Positions 47,106-60,985 of a DNA stretch of 64,000 bases are shown here, piece by piece. Within the stretch, counting starts at the first letter, position 1, and the number at the start of each line of letters is the position of its first letter. The DNA lies in assembly GCF_001411555.2 (NCBI RefSeq), contig NC_049912.1, positions 2,869,001 through 2,933,000 on the forward strand, written 5' to 3'. Both the position numbers and the translations under genes were made by a program. The notes under the pieces were generated by a model. It saw only the letters and a list, made by a program, of their open reading frames with translations, made no database searches and was not told where the DNA came from. This DNA is from Juglans regia (taxonomy: Eukaryota; Streptophyta; Magnoliopsida; Fagales; Juglandaceae).

Positions 47106-48870
47106 CAAATATGTATAACAATATTGTTATTATTCCTTCTGAAATTGTTAGCTTTAATTACACAAGTTGATATGGTACAATTTAAGTGATTTTGCATCTC
47201 AATAATTTAAATAAAAAATTATTTAAAATATGTCATATCGATTAGTATGATCAAAATATCAAAATTCAGGATATAGAATATAATTTCTCAGACATATAAA
47301 ACAATATGACTAGCTACGTTTAGATGTTGATATGATTTCAAATGATCTGTAAATAATAATAAAAATAAAAATAAATAATAATAAAAAGTAATAAATAATA
47401 ATGAACTACTTCACGTGTCATTTTAGTTAGGGGTAAAAAAAACATTTAAATCATATAAAAAATTGATGATTTAACACAATCTTAAAAGTAGAATGATGTA
47501 TTCAAATAATAATAAATAAATAAAAAAGTAGAATGATGTACGAAAGCTTATATGATGAATTATCCTACATTTCAAATTTAGTAAGTTGGATGCACATTGA
47601 GAATAAGCAATAGTTTACTTAGGGTTAAATTATTGCTTATTTTGGATTGAGATGACGTCCGAAAGTTTATTTTGGATTGAAAAATATTTTTAATCCATCT
47701 CATCTTATCTTATTATTATAATTTTTATAAATTTTCATATAAAATATAATAAATAATCTAATATTTTTAATTATTAAAATAATATTATAATAATATTTAT
47801 TTAACTTTTAATTTTCGTTTTAACTTAACCTAAATGAAATTTGGGGAAAATAAATGCTAGGATTTGAATCGTACGTACGTACTAGCTTTAAAGTGGGTGT
47901 GGTGGAATCTTTGAACTAGAAAAAAGAAATGATATCATGTATGGAAAGAAAGAAAAAGAGTGGGTACGTACCTTAAACAAGGCTAATGGCAGGCTAGAAG
48001 GGGACAAAAGCCGAAGTTAGGCACTTAGCAAAAGAAGATACTGTCATCGTTTAGCTAAATCACATTCGGATTCCAAGAATCTGGTTTCTATTCTTTGTAT
48101 TGTTTTGTACTTTTTGAATGTGAGATAGACAAACAGACTCTTCCAATCTGTATTTTGATGAATTAAAATAAAAATTAAAAATTAAATAAAATATTATTAG
48201 AATATATATTTTTTAATATTATTTTTATTTTAAAATTTTTTAAAAAATGAATTGTTTATTTTATTTTATATAGAAATTTAAAAAAATTGTGATGATTAAA
48301 TGAGATTATATAATATAAGAATCATGGTTATGAAAACAAATGATGCTGAAGAGTCTCTTTTTCTGACTCTTTTTTTAGGAGAAGACGGATCAAAAGTGGT
48401 TAAGCAAATCTTGAACAGCATATCATAGATCATACATTTTTTACATTTTGTCCCAACATTCCAATCCATGATGGGTGTTCCATAATCAGGTTTGTTAATG
48501 CTCTTAATCAAATAATAATTGGAATCTAAGCTTTTACTCCAAAAAGATTACTCAAAGTTTACAAATCAAAGCTTATACGTATTGTTAATAACTTCTTCCT
48601 GATCTGAGGTTTTTGGAATCGTCATCAACGGTAAGAATTAGACTATGTGGAGACCTCTATTTTATGGGTCTCATTGAGATATGTTTAGTTATTGGAGTGA
48701 ATTCAACTCATCACAAATCAATCATTGATGAAATTCATTAATTTTTTTTTTATCATTGATGAAACCTATTACTTTTTCAACTTATCATAAAAAAAGTTAA
48801 ACTCGTCTCAACTTATTTCATACATTAAAACACACATCTTAACCTATATACATTCCAACACATCTCAATA
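46001..48870. other. AT-rich intergenic DNA with microsatellites and MITEs
   Basis: TA microsatellites lie near 46859-46890 and 47070-47103. A decayed Mutator-like MITE half (gagtctactattaaaaa, then gattgcacgacgcttacgta) is at ~46960-47075. Family M bodies are at ~47660-47835 and, reversed, at ~48130-48310. No gene recognised. Confidence 0.5.
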
Positions 48871-49036
48871 AAATTCATAAAATATTAATATTCACAGATC
48901 ATCTGAAATTTGTAACTTGCATAAGATCTTGATGCGATCATAAATAAAAAAAGAAATTCATAAAATATTAATATTCACAGATCATCTGAAATTTGTAACT
49001 TGCATAAGATCTTGATGCGATCATAAATAAAAAAAG
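48871..49036. repeat. Perfect two-copy tandem duplication, 83 bp
   Basis: Units 48871-48953 and 48954-49036 are identical as read (aaattcataaaatattaata ... cgatcataaataaaaaaag). The identity indicates a recent duplication or an assembly artefact. Confidence 0.9.
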
Positions 49037-49860
49037 AAATGAAAATATAAAGATTGGATCGGGGTAACTTATAGAAACCCACTAAAATCTACAACACGAA
49101 TTACATAAAATTGTTTCAAAAACTATCATTCTTGATGTGATATGTAAAATCTATTTATAAAAAAGAATAATCTAGCGTATTATATCAAGACATTTTAATT
49201 TATAAGGTAGTACTTTTTCAATAATTCTTTTTAACAATAGGTAGTGTTTCTCACACACATATGAATATTTATTTTTCTTTATATTCAAAGCTTGTCCTTG
49301 ATATATGGGAGAAAGAGTAGAGGTTTGATGGGGAAAAAAAAAGAAACAGGCCAGTGCTGGGACAAATTAAGATAGATCGAAGTTGACTTATGATTCGTAG
49401 TCTGCTACGTACCATGCATGTCTAATATGGAGTGAAACTTCTCAGCATCATGGGTTTCTCAGGATAGAGACTTGTCTAATGGATTCCTGAACTTGAATCA
49501 TCCTTCTCTCTCTCTCTCTCTCTGGTTACGAGAGAGAGGTGGGTCTGTGTCAAAACGTCCACTCACAATGTAGATCATCCATGTGGGCGGCATGAGTACT
49601 GCTCTGCAATCAGAATGTCACATATCCACGTTATAAATTGCTCCATCACCCACTTTTTATAGCTCGCACGTTCTTCTTTAATGCCTACACATGCATCTTC
49701 TTCTTCTTCTTCTTGTTTTTTTTTTTTAATGGTAGTAGCAAGTTGTAGTAGTCTTGATTTAATTTCTATGGTCCTAAACCAGTCATGCATGGATTTAATT
49801 AGAAGAGGTAAGAATTAAGTAAACTTTGGTTTTTCATTGTTTCTTAGAGACTCGTTCTTT
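49037..49860. other. Intergenic DNA with a promoter-like segment
   Basis: A less AT-rich segment (~49400-49810) contains a (TC)n run at ~49503-49523, a TATA-like TTATAAATTGC near 49633, and a TTC repeat near 49697-49715 followed by a GGTAAG at ~49808. It might be a promoter and leader of a non-coding transcript. No reading frame or known small RNA was found, so I leave it unassigned. Confidence 0.3.
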
Positions 49861-52211
49861 TTTACAGAACTTTTCATCTCATCTCATCTTATATAATCAT
49901 TATAATTTTTTTAAATTTTCACACAAAATAAATAAACAATTCAACTTTTCAAATTTTAAAATAAAAATAATATTAAAAAAATATATTCTAACAATATTTT
50001 ATTCAATTTTTAACTTCTATTTCAATTCATTTCATCTAATCTTATCTGTAAAAACAAACGAGTAAATCGTACTATGAAAAAAGGATCACTACCATCAATT
50101 GGATTACATATCATGGCTTATAAAGGATAAAGTTTTCTTCCAAAATATAATCTATTAAATTTTTCATATATATACATATAATATATATATATATATATAT
50201 GTAATGTTATATACCGTCCTGGCATAGAGTGTGCAGTGCCCAAGTACTCCCCTTAAAAAAAGTGGAAGCCAATATTAATAAAAAATAATAATTTTTTTAT
50301 ATAGGTTTCATATGTGTCTACTTTTTTCAAAGAGAGTACACAGAGACTGCACACTTCAGGACTGCAAATATTATTTATATATATATAAGTTATTCTATTA
50401 ATTTCAAGTCGGTATATAGAACACACAATCCATATTACTTAAATGGTAAAATTTGATTCATAAGAATAAAATTTTAAAATGAGTAATGTTATATAAAGTT
50501 TGCGGGTATGAGAGTTTCGCGCACTCCATTTGAAAAAAATAGAGTCCACCATTAAAAAATTAATTTTTTATTTATTTTTATGTAAGTCTCTGATTTATCT
50601 ATTTTTTTAAAGAAAGTGCATGATAGTTGCATACGTTAAGACTGCAAAATATCCTTTCTATTTTAAAACTTATATTCCAAATCAAATTATACTGTACAAG
50701 CATTTTATTAAATCTATTATCCACACCGGCTTACAAATAGAATATATATATATAGGATTAGTCCATGTCGATCAAATCATTCTTCTTTTTACATTTATAA
50801 ATCATTCTCTATATCATTTTAAAAAAAAATCTGTAATTTTTAAACACTCAAATAACATATGAGAATTTAATAGATTGGATTGAAGAAATTTCCTCACAAC
50901 CGAATTCGAATCAAATCTTTGTTTTGATAGTAAAAATTGTCATAAAAAAAAAGAAAAATAAAAAAATAACCACACTTATTTTGTTACTAATTATCCACAC
51001 ACAATACAATACACATATTTTTTATTTTTGTTCTATTCATTTTAAATTAATTGAATTATTATACTCATCATCCATATATCATATATTTAATAAAAAATAA
51101 AAATAAAAAATAAAAAATCGTATGTGATGTAAAGATAATAAATTAAAATATTTTTCAGTAATTTATATCTGCTCAAATGATTAAAAAGAAAAGAAAAGAA
51201 AAAATGGAATCCTAAGCCAAGTTACGAAGCTAAGCACTGTCGTCGTCAATAGTTCGTACTTTTGCTAGTCCTTGTCGTTTTGTTTTCTCGGAAGTCTCGA
51301 TCCCAAATGCTTCCAAACAAATGCTATGGTCTAAATTAATGCAGTAAGTACCACATCTCTCTCTGTCTTTATATCCTCCACATACACTTTTTGGACTGCT
51401 TCACTCTAACACCTCCTTTCGGACAGTTTCTGTTTACAACGTACGAACTGTCTTCTTCTTCTTCTTCTTCCATTTTTTTTACAACATTTTTTTACCATTA
51501 AATGATTAATATTTGTATAAAATAATTTATATAAATAATATCATAAGCATTTCAATTTAATATATTTGTATAGCAAATTTTAGAAATATCATTATTCTTC
51601 AAACAATAATAAATAATAAAAACAACACTTTGAAAAAGATTCTAACACAACTCAAGTTTCACAAAAGAATTGATATTTATAACTACAGAATGTGTAAATT
51701 TTGTACTCTATTTTTTAAAAATAGATAAATATATAATTTATATAAAGTATGCACTTGCATATTTAACTGTATTCAACTTATTCATTTAATAAGAGAAATG
51801 ATATTTATAATTATAAAATACATAAATATTATATATTTTTTAAAAAAAAAATAAATACGAGTTTTGCAACACAATTTCTATCACACTCTATATTTTATAT
51901 TTTTTTAATATTTTTTAAAAATTTTTGTTGAGTTTATTTTTTTAAATTATTTATTTATTATTCTTATAATAAATATTTGATAAAAAAAATAATAGAAATA
52001 AAAAAAAATATGAAATGTGAATTGAAAGAAGATTGTAAAGATTTATTCTGTAACTATATCAAGATTAATATTCCATGAGCACCTGTCCGTAGTCTACACT
52101 GTCTACTCATTCCCGCGTTGTCACCGGTTCACCGGCTACACCCGTTCTTCTTCTTCTCTCTCTCCATCCAGCAACATTTTTCTCACATTCGGTGGCTTTT
52201 TTATAATAAAA

Positions 52212-52247
<36 letters not shown>

Positions 52248-53050
52248 TTACGTTACCATTCTATCATTAATAATAATTTATATTCTCTAGTTATTACTTA
52301 TTTAATAACACCTTCATTAATAATTTAATTCTAAAATAAATATAAAAATATGTTGGACAAAATATATAATCACACAACTCTTTGACATGCATTTTTTTTT
52401 CTTTTGTTAAAAAATATTGTGTTGTCCAATTTTAATATTATCAGAAAATATAATTATCTGATATTTTATCAAAACTAATATATTACATTCGGGATCAATC
52501 TGGGTGGGCCCAAGGGGGCCATGGACACCCAGAAATCAGAAATCTTGATATTTTTAATTAATTTAATTCAAAATTATCTAAAAATTAAAAATAAAAGAAT
52601 ATTAAATATTAATTTATGTAATCCTAAATATGTTTTATTATTCATAAATCATATATATATGCTTATTGATTATCATAAAAAAAAAACCCTTGAAATTAAT
52701 TGTTAATTTAAATAATAATTTTTAGATATCACTTTAGAAAGAAACAGATAATAATTTAAAGAAGAATTCTATTAATTATCTCTACACATTATATTATATT
52801 TATATTTATTTTATTTTTAATTTTTTTATTAAATATGTAATGTATAGATGATAAATAAAAGAAATTAATTAATTTAAAAATAATAAAATAAAATAAAAAT
52901 AAATGTGATATTTGATTTATAGGGAAGAATTTAAAACTGGAAAATGGAAAAGGCCTGACAGCAAGCATCTTCCAAACCTTTATTTAATACATAAAACAAG
53001 CCCTTTTTCGTCATTTAAACACTTTTCCTTTTCCAATTTTCAATTTCCTG
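49861..53050. other. AT-rich intergenic DNA with several MITEs
   Basis: A family M MITE occupies ~49868-50057. Two related inverted-repeat units lie at ~50190-50385 (gtaatgttatataccg, then tgcacacttcaggactgca) and ~50478-50670 (gtaatgttatataaag, then ttgcatacgttaagactgca). A TA microsatellite is at ~52217-52242. GC-richer islets near 51.2-51.45 and 52.07-52.17 kb show no gene. Confidence 0.5.
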
Positions 53051-53174
53051 TCCGTATCTCTCTTTCGTCGTCCGACTCATGACTTCTGCGCTCTCTGCAC
53101 CAGAGACAGAGACAGAGGCAGAGAGTGTGTGAGAGGGAGAAGGAGAGCGGAAAGCCCTAGAAACCTCCGTTTTC

Positions 53175-56100
53175 ATGGAGAAGCTCTCGCATTCTCGGAA
53201 ACCAAACAGGGCCACCGCCTCCGTTACACTTTCCAAGAACGCCGGTGGCAATGGCGGTCTCGGAGCCAAGGCTTTGTTCGAAGATGTTTACGGTGGGCCA
53301 CCCAAGTTCGGCGTCTCGACCCTGTCTCCGCGTGTCGAGGACTACAGCGAGATTTTCGAGAACTTCCACGCGTCACGCGCCTCCTCCATTCCGGTGCTGG
53401 ATCTTCCGGTGGTTGACGAGTCCGAGGTTTTCTTTGATGTACGGAGCTGCAGCTTCGACTACGCCGAGGTCTTCGGGGGTTTCGAAGGCATAGATTGCGC
53501 GGTCTCGTACGAGGAGTTGCTGTTTGACCAGTCCAAAGGTGGGAAACATGATTTCTCTGACGACGAAGCTTGGTATGTATGATCATGTTCTAAGTTCTCA
53601 GCTTTTAGTTCTTTTGTTTAGTAAATTTTGAAAATGAATTCGTTAAATAATGTAAAAAAAAGTTTTTTGTCTCGTCTGGGTTTCCTCATTTATGTTTCGG
53701 ATATAACGGTCACTGTGACCATTCTTTCAGTTTCTCGAGTATATTAGGTGGCCTATACCGTGCGCTTAGGTTTGTGGATTTTAATAGAATGTGAGAGACT
53801 AGCCTAATAGATTGTCGGGTAGTATTGATCTGGTTGTTTTCTATAGACTTCTATTTGAGAGAAGTTCTGGCTTTCCTATTTGTAAAATGTACGAATGATG
53901 ATGTGAGTGACCTGGGCAAAGAAGTGTTGAGGACTTGGACGACTGACTTTTCTGTAGGGAATCTTGGGTGTTTTGGCTGAAGTCGGGGTTTTTGTTGGAT
54001 TGAGGTGTTATTTTCTTCAAACTTGTGGGGGTATTCAGAGCGTCGTAAGCTTAACTAGTAAAGTGAATTGAAGGCGTATAGCAGATCAGGCGTAAATGCT
54101 TGCTGTGCTTGAATTTTTTTTTTTTTCCAGCAGTATCTCTACCAAAAAAATGCCAAGTGTGCTTGGGCCCATTCTCATGTGTGAACATACGGGCAAATGC
54201 TTTTGTGCATTGGTCTCTAGACTAGTTCACAACGTCTATGAGTTTGATGCTTTTATTGCAGCTGGATACTATTTGTTCTGTGTAGACTGTTTATGTTCTG
54301 CATTCTTAATCATTTATTTTGTTCCTTTTACTGCATCAATAATTTAATGGTGGCACATATATATATATATATATATATATATTTTTGGTGTTTCCTCATT
54401 CATAGGACTCCGGCAGGAAGTGAATCTCTTTCAGAAGATTCAGAGCACGCTGAAAGGAACCATTTCTTGTCCAATGGAGATTTTTACCAGTCATTTGATG
54501 ATAATGTGGAGTTCAACATGTTGTATCATAAGGCTAATCAGACAAGCGACAAAGATATGCGCAGTGGAACAACACACATATCTGAGCTACATGCTGTTCC
54601 TGGATTCACTTTTGTATTCGACGAAAGTGCTCCCTTGCAAAAGACAGAAGATGAGAATCCATTCTCGCAGGTCACCAGTGATGATAACCTCACTACGGAT
54701 TCTACTGGGGGAATGATGAAGGGAAAGCATCTGAAGAAAACCATGTCTCACCCCCTTAATGGTGCTGCTGGCAGAGAGATATTTGGAAATGATGTTAAGC
54801 CTCTAAAAGCATATACAAGAAGTGGTTCTCTTCCTAATGAGATGTTTGTAACTGTATCTGATATCAGCCTTAGAACTCAGCCCTCTCAATTACCTCCACC
54901 CTCTCGACCGCCACCTTTCGCAGATGTCAGGAAGGATGGTTCTGGTAGGTTGACCTCAAATGGTAAATCTATTGTTTCTGAAGGGTCTGAAGGTGATAGT
55001 TCACCACCTTTCTTTGATGTGGAGGTTGATGCGAGTTCATCTGCTGCAGCATCGGCTGCTGCCATGAAGGAAGTAATGAAGAAGGCTCAAGCAAAACTCA
55101 GAACTGCAAAAGAATTTATGGATAGGAAGGAGGGTTTTCAAAGCAGTGCAAAAATGGGTTCAAAGAATCATATAACTAGGGAAGTGAAGGCGAGTAAGAT
55201 TGTTGATGAATATGATAGTTTGAGAGACAATTGTGTGCAGAAAGCTTATGGAAAAGAAGACATTGAAATGGAATTTTCAGACAGAGAGGAAACACAAAAG
55301 ATTCCAAATATAGCCCTCGAGGTTCCATATTCAGTGGAAGAAGAGAAACTTCTAAATATTGCTAAAAACTCTGCAGAGAAAAAGCATGGCAAGGAGTACT
55401 CGTCCTCTCTAGGTTCTCAGAAAATAGAGGAAGGTAGTGAATGGAAAGAAGCATCACATTTTTATGAATTGGTGAGACCAGATAAGACTGGTAAGGCTCT
55501 TGAGAGCCACATACATATTTCAGTCAATAATACTAAAATTGATGAGCGAGGGATGAAGGAGAAAAATGCAGCCGTGGAAGTTTTTGAGGTGCAAGAAGAA
55601 CAGAATAAGAAAGTGAAATCAGCTAGAGGAAAACCTGAGCTGCAGTATCAGAAGAAATCTAAAATGGAAAATGAGGTTTGTGAAGGGGAGGAAAAATCTG
55701 AAGAGGACTTCTCATATGAAATGTTAATAGTAAATGGGAGATCAGAAGCAGCAAAAGAGGCACACAGACTAAAAGATCATGAGAAGGTAGAAGTGGCTCA
55801 GGTGGTTTTTGAGCAGGTAGAGAATGAGAAGGTTAGAATAGAACAAAAAATTATAGAAACTGAAAAGAAATCAACTGCAGCTGGTGTATCAGAAAACTGC
55901 AACAACCTGGTTGAGGTGCAGAAGAAAGAATATAAACTTGAAGTCGAGCAGGCCAAGAAGCACAAGGAGAATGAACAGAAACTGAAAGATGGTAATAAAA
56001 GAATGGAACATCAGGAAAGAATCAGGGAGTCATGCGAAAGGGAAGACAATGAAAAGAGAAATAATGAGGCTTTTAAACAGGACCAAAATGAGAGAGGGCT

Positions 56101-59100
56101 TAAAGAGCCTCTTGAACAAGCAGAAGATGAGAAAAAACTCAAGAAAGCTCATGGGCACAAAAAAAGTGAAAAGAGACTAAAACAGGAGGCTAATGAGAGG
56201 TATGAAAATGGGAAAAAACAGAAAGAGGCCTGCAAAACACAGGAAGATGAAAATATATTAATAGAGGCTCTTGAGCAGGAGGAGAGAGCAAAGCGACTAC
56301 TGACTGTTCTTGAGCAGGAAGAGGATGAGAACAGACTAAAAGAGGGTCTTGAGCAGCAAGAGAGTGATGAGAAACGAAATGAATTTGACAGAGGAGAAGA
56401 AAACGAGAAGACATTAGAAGAGGCTCTGCAGTGGGAAATAAATGAGAAGAACCAACCTGAGTCTTATGGAAGAACAGAAAATGAAAAGATTCCTGAAGAT
56501 GCTTGTACCAAAGAAGAGGAAAAGAGTCTATATGGAGCTTCTGGGCAAGAAGATAACAGCGAAAAACTGAAAGGTTCTCAGGAAGGATGTGACTGTGGCA
56601 GGAAATCCAAAGAAGGATTTGAATTGGAAGAAATTGAGAAGGAATCAACAGAGGCTAGTATTCTGGAAGAGAGTGAGAATAGGATAAAAAGTTCTGTTTG
56701 GAAAGAAGAACTGAAGGGGCTAAACGATGTGCATGAGCAATCAAAGAAGGATGAAAATGGGAAGACACTGAAACTGGTTAAAGGAACCTGTGTGCTCAAG
56801 GACGTGGAGGATCTTGTGATATCTGATGGGGCATGGAAGCTGGAGGATAGAGAAAACCTTGAAGCACCTAAGTTAGCCTGCAAAAATCATAAAAACAGCG
56901 GAAAGCTGGAAGAAACCCAAGAGGCCCATTCTTATGAAGGAAAGGGAAAGACAGAATTCGGGCCCAATGGTAAAGGAAAGGACTCAGAAGCAGCTGAAAT
57001 TGCAGATGTACTGGTTGGTGAAAAATTCAAAGCATCTGATGTTGCTCAAGGAGATTTAGGACTTGAAGAGAACCGATTTAGGATGGAAGATGCTAGAAAG
57101 TCGCTTCCTTTAGACAACAATGTGAAGAAGGCAGGTGAACCTGGCTTTGGTGCTAGACAGACTCACGTATATACGAGTCTCTCACAGGTGGACTCTGATC
57201 CCATATATCAAGATAGGAAATTTTCTCATGGATTGGGAGGGAGAGCAGATAACTTCAAACAGGCCCAGGCTGTTCTAAACCAGGAGGAAAGCAAGGACGG
57301 ATTCATGTCAATTTATGTGAGGAAAGAATGGGTTGAAAATGGAAAGAAAATAGAAGCTGCTTTGCCAGCTATGTTGGATGCAAAAGGAAACATCCAGAAA
57401 ACAGCTACACATGTTAATGCAAAACAGACTACAACAAGGAAAGAGAAGAACTTTAGTCAGACCTCAACATCAGAAGACAAAGAAATGGAGAGGGTGAAGA
57501 GAGAAACAGAGCTGGAGATGGATCACCTTAGAAAGATGGAAGAAGAGAGGGAAAGGGAGAGGGAAAGAGAAAAGGATAGAATGGCTGTTGACAGAAAAGC
57601 ACTTGAAGCTCGGGAAAGGGCATATGCTGAAGCCCGTGAGAAGGCAGAAAGGGCTGCTGTGGAGAGAGCAATGGCCGAGGCTCGTGAAAGACTAGAGAAG
57701 GCATGTGCTGAGGCTCGGGAGAAGACGTTTTCTGAGAAGGCAACTATGGAAGCTAGGCTCAGAGCAGAACGTGCTGCAGTAGAGAGAGCAACTGCAGAGG
57801 CTCGAGAGCGTGCTGTGGAAAAAGCGATGGCTGAGAAGGCTGCTTTTGGGATGAGAGAGCGAGTAGAAAGATCGGTTTCTGATAAATTTATGGGTTCCTT
57901 CAGAAATAGTGAAATGAAACAGAGCTCTTCTTCCTCAGTTTATGGAGGTACCTGATCCTGGAGGCACCTGCTGTGGATCTCTGTTGCATTTAAAATGTTT
58001 TCTTTAGCTTCTCATTTTCTTTCAATTTTCAACTGCCTTCTGCTCAATTTCTTCTAAACTCTTCTTCCTTTTTACAATAGCTGCCTATCCTAATGAACTA
58101 TCTGAAGGAGTTGAAGGTGAATCACCTCAGAGGTGTAAAGCTAGATTGGAGAGGCATCGGCGTACCACTGAACGTGCTGTAGGATTCTCATCCTTTGGCA
58201 TGGCATATGAACCGTTATTCAATATCTAACAAATATAACACAACTTTTAATGCTGTTGTTTCAGGCAAAAGCTCTCGCAGAGAAAAATATGCGCGATCTC
58301 CTTGCTCAGAGAGAGCAAGCTGAGAGAAATGTAAAAATCTTTTTCGAGAGTGAAGAAAATTTAAAAATCTCAAACAGTCTTGGTAGTTTTGGTTGATATT
58401 TTTGTTTCTGTTTGCAGAGATTGGCAGAAACTTTGGATGCTGATGTCAGGAGGTGGTCAAATGGGAAAGAAGGGAATCTGCGTGCATTGCTTTCAACCTT
58501 GCAATATGTACGTCTTCGTATCCTACAATATGTATTGGGGTCACCCTTCAATATGCTTGTCTCCTGTTTTCTTCGAGTGGCGTTACATTATACAAAGCAT
58601 ACGATAACATTAAGTGTTCTCTGCTGTCACGTGATGAGAAAAATGTAGCTTAGAAAAAAGACTAAAATATGATTGAAATATGTATGGTTTTGTGTGTTGA
58701 ATGTGATTAGGGGAGGGTAACGAATTGAATTACTTCTGATTGTGTGAACTTTGAACTAGTTTCTGTTAATTTCTTTCCTGCTAATTTACTTATAAAATAA
58801 AAATAAGAAATTGCTTTCCTGTTAATATATCATGTAGGTAGCATGATGCTGGAGCTCCAATCAATCCAATACACATTTAACTTCTATTTCTTTGAATTTG
58901 AATTTGTGGTACTTGGTAGTCTGCTACAACTATATCAAACTGCTCCCAAACTTTGGCGTGTATGATGTTTTAAACCTTTCCAGGGTAACTTTGGTACCAT
59001 TCTTGGAGGTGTATGTAAATGTACGCATCCATGGCAGGTTTTAAGAGCTTCATAAAAAAGGAAAAGGGACTTTATACTATTAAGAATCTGACATTGACTG

Positions 59101-60477
59101 CAGAACATTTTTCTTTGTTGATCTTCTCATGCTTCCGTTTGCGCCATATGATCAACATAGTCAGAAATAAAGAATTGAGTTGCTTAAAGTCGGTTTGCAA
59201 ATGAATAACCAATGATTGAACCTCTCTTTAGTTCTTCCAAACTCAAGCTCTAGTGGTGGTTATTGTAATTATTTCCTCTCCATTGGCAGATCCTTGGGCC
59301 TGACAGTGGCTGGCAGCCAATCCCTCTGACAGAAGTCATAACTGCTGCTGCTGTAAAGAAAGCTTACAGGAAAGCCACTCTTTGTGTTCATCCTGATAAA
59401 CTACAACAGCGGGGAGCAAGCATCCAGCAGAAGTACATCTGTGAAAAGGTCTTTGATCTTCTAAAGGTGTGTTCTGGGTGTGCTATCACGAGTTTCAAGT
59501 TATTATCATGTCTCTACTTCTATTTGTGCTTAAGTAGTGATGGGATTCATCCTAATATGAAGGTATTATATTTAGTGAAAGTCTTAAGTTTGCTTTAAAT
59601 AGCCTCTGCTGTGCACCTGACACGAGGTTGCATAGGAATTTAGGGGCTTGCTGAAGCAAATAGCGGGTGGAAAGTTCCATCCATCTGATACTACCCTCCT
59701 CTCCTTGTCTTTTCTGTTTACCTTTTTTGTCTTTATATATTTCTAACACCCTTTAGGAGGGAAGAAATCTCGACTAAGCCTTCCTCAGTACACATCTATA
59801 AGCATTCTACCAAACAAATTATTGGGTTTACCATAGTCCCTATGTTTGGTTAATGGACAGATTGGTCCCTAAATTTTAAATTTGAAGTTTTTGCATAATG
59901 TGGTTTCAAGTTTGATCAAATCAGTCCCTATATCAATCTTCCATTTGTAAATTGTTATAAATGCTAACATAGTATGCCACTTAACTTTAAAAAAAAAAAA
60001 ATAGTATGCCACTTGGTATTTCGTGTGTCAGAAAGAGTTAAAATTTGAAAAAAAAAAAGACTAACAAATAGTATAAAAAACCTAGTTCATTTCAAAATCC
60101 GATATTTTTAAAATGCAAAAATAAGAAACAAATAAAAAAAAAAAGACAAAACAAACTGAATATATAAAAAGATTAGGAAAGGTAATTGTCATGGTGTCTT
60201 CTTATATCTTATTCGAGTCTTTCCTTCCTTGGCTTCCCTGTATGAAAGGTGGTTATCATGGTGTCTTCTTATACCTGAGGATCTAGTTGCATCTCCAGTT
60301 GGTATGATTAAAATACAAGTATTTTGTTGCAATTTGCACTGCCTCTTTCTTTGTTTTTTCGTGGTTTGACAGAGCATTGTAGTGAAATAAAGTGGAAAGC
60401 CTTGCTTGGTAACTAGATCTTTCTGTTTTGTTAATCTCTAGGAAGCCTGGAACAAATTCAACTCGGAAGAGCGGTAG
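53175..60477 (+). CDS. AUL1: Auxilin-like protein with C-terminal J domain
   Basis: Seven coding exons, 53175-53572, 54406-57947, 58081-58178, 58265-58330, 58418-58507, 59290-59466 and 60442-60477, give 1468 residues. The N-terminus ([20 protein letters not shown]) and the block [11 protein letters not shown] are typical of plant auxilin-like proteins. Residues ~330-1150 are very rich in Glu/Lys with degenerate ~20-residue repeats ([20 protein letters not shown]). A basic, Ala/Arg/Glu coiled coil ([20 protein letters not shown]) precedes the J domain. That domain contains [20 protein letters not shown] and the HPD motif at 1432-1434, with the usual end [12 protein letters not shown]. Auxilins recruit Hsc70 to uncoat clathrin vesicles; the HPD triad is the Hsc70 contact. 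The frame is intact throughout. The first ATG follows a clear leader. The subfamily symbol is a best guess. Confidence 0.93.
54357..54381. repeat. AT microsatellite at end of auxilin-like intron 1
   Basis: A run of about 12 AT dinucleotides lies 25 bases before the exon 2 acceptor (CATTCATAG). Length variation there could affect the branch-site spacing (inference). Confidence 0.8.
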
Positions 60478-60985
60478 CCAAGACATCAGAGTTGTATGAT
60501 GAAATCGCATAGCGTCACACCTCACATTTTGTAGTTTTATACCGCAAGTGTACATCTACATGTCAATCCGATAATTATTGTTGTCTATGTGGACTTTGAA
60601 TGTAAGCTTAAGCTCATAAGTTTATGATTAAGAAGAAAATATAGGTATGATCCGATGTCCTCAGTCCTCTACCCCCCATCTCAATAGCAGGGTATAACCC
60701 TTGGATGTTGAAATGGAGTTTCTTTTTAGTGACTCCAGCTCAGTCAGTTTTAGTGACTCTTCCCACTGTGAAAATCAAGTTTTTTTCTTGTTGTACCAGC
60801 CGTGACACCAAGCAGCCGCTAAAAATAATGATGTGTCAAGCTGCCCTTTTCTTCCCCTCGTATCAAGTAATCATTTTATCCATCTGTAAAAGAATTATAA
60901 TATAGCATCAGTCCAAATAACTTGGGAAACACTTTCTGGGAAGAATTTCACCAAATTACTAGATCATTAATATGCCACTATTGTC
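60478..60985. other. 3' flank of the auxilin-like gene
   Basis: Probable 3' UTR followed by unassigned sequence. No further gene or repeat recognised. Confidence 0.5.
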
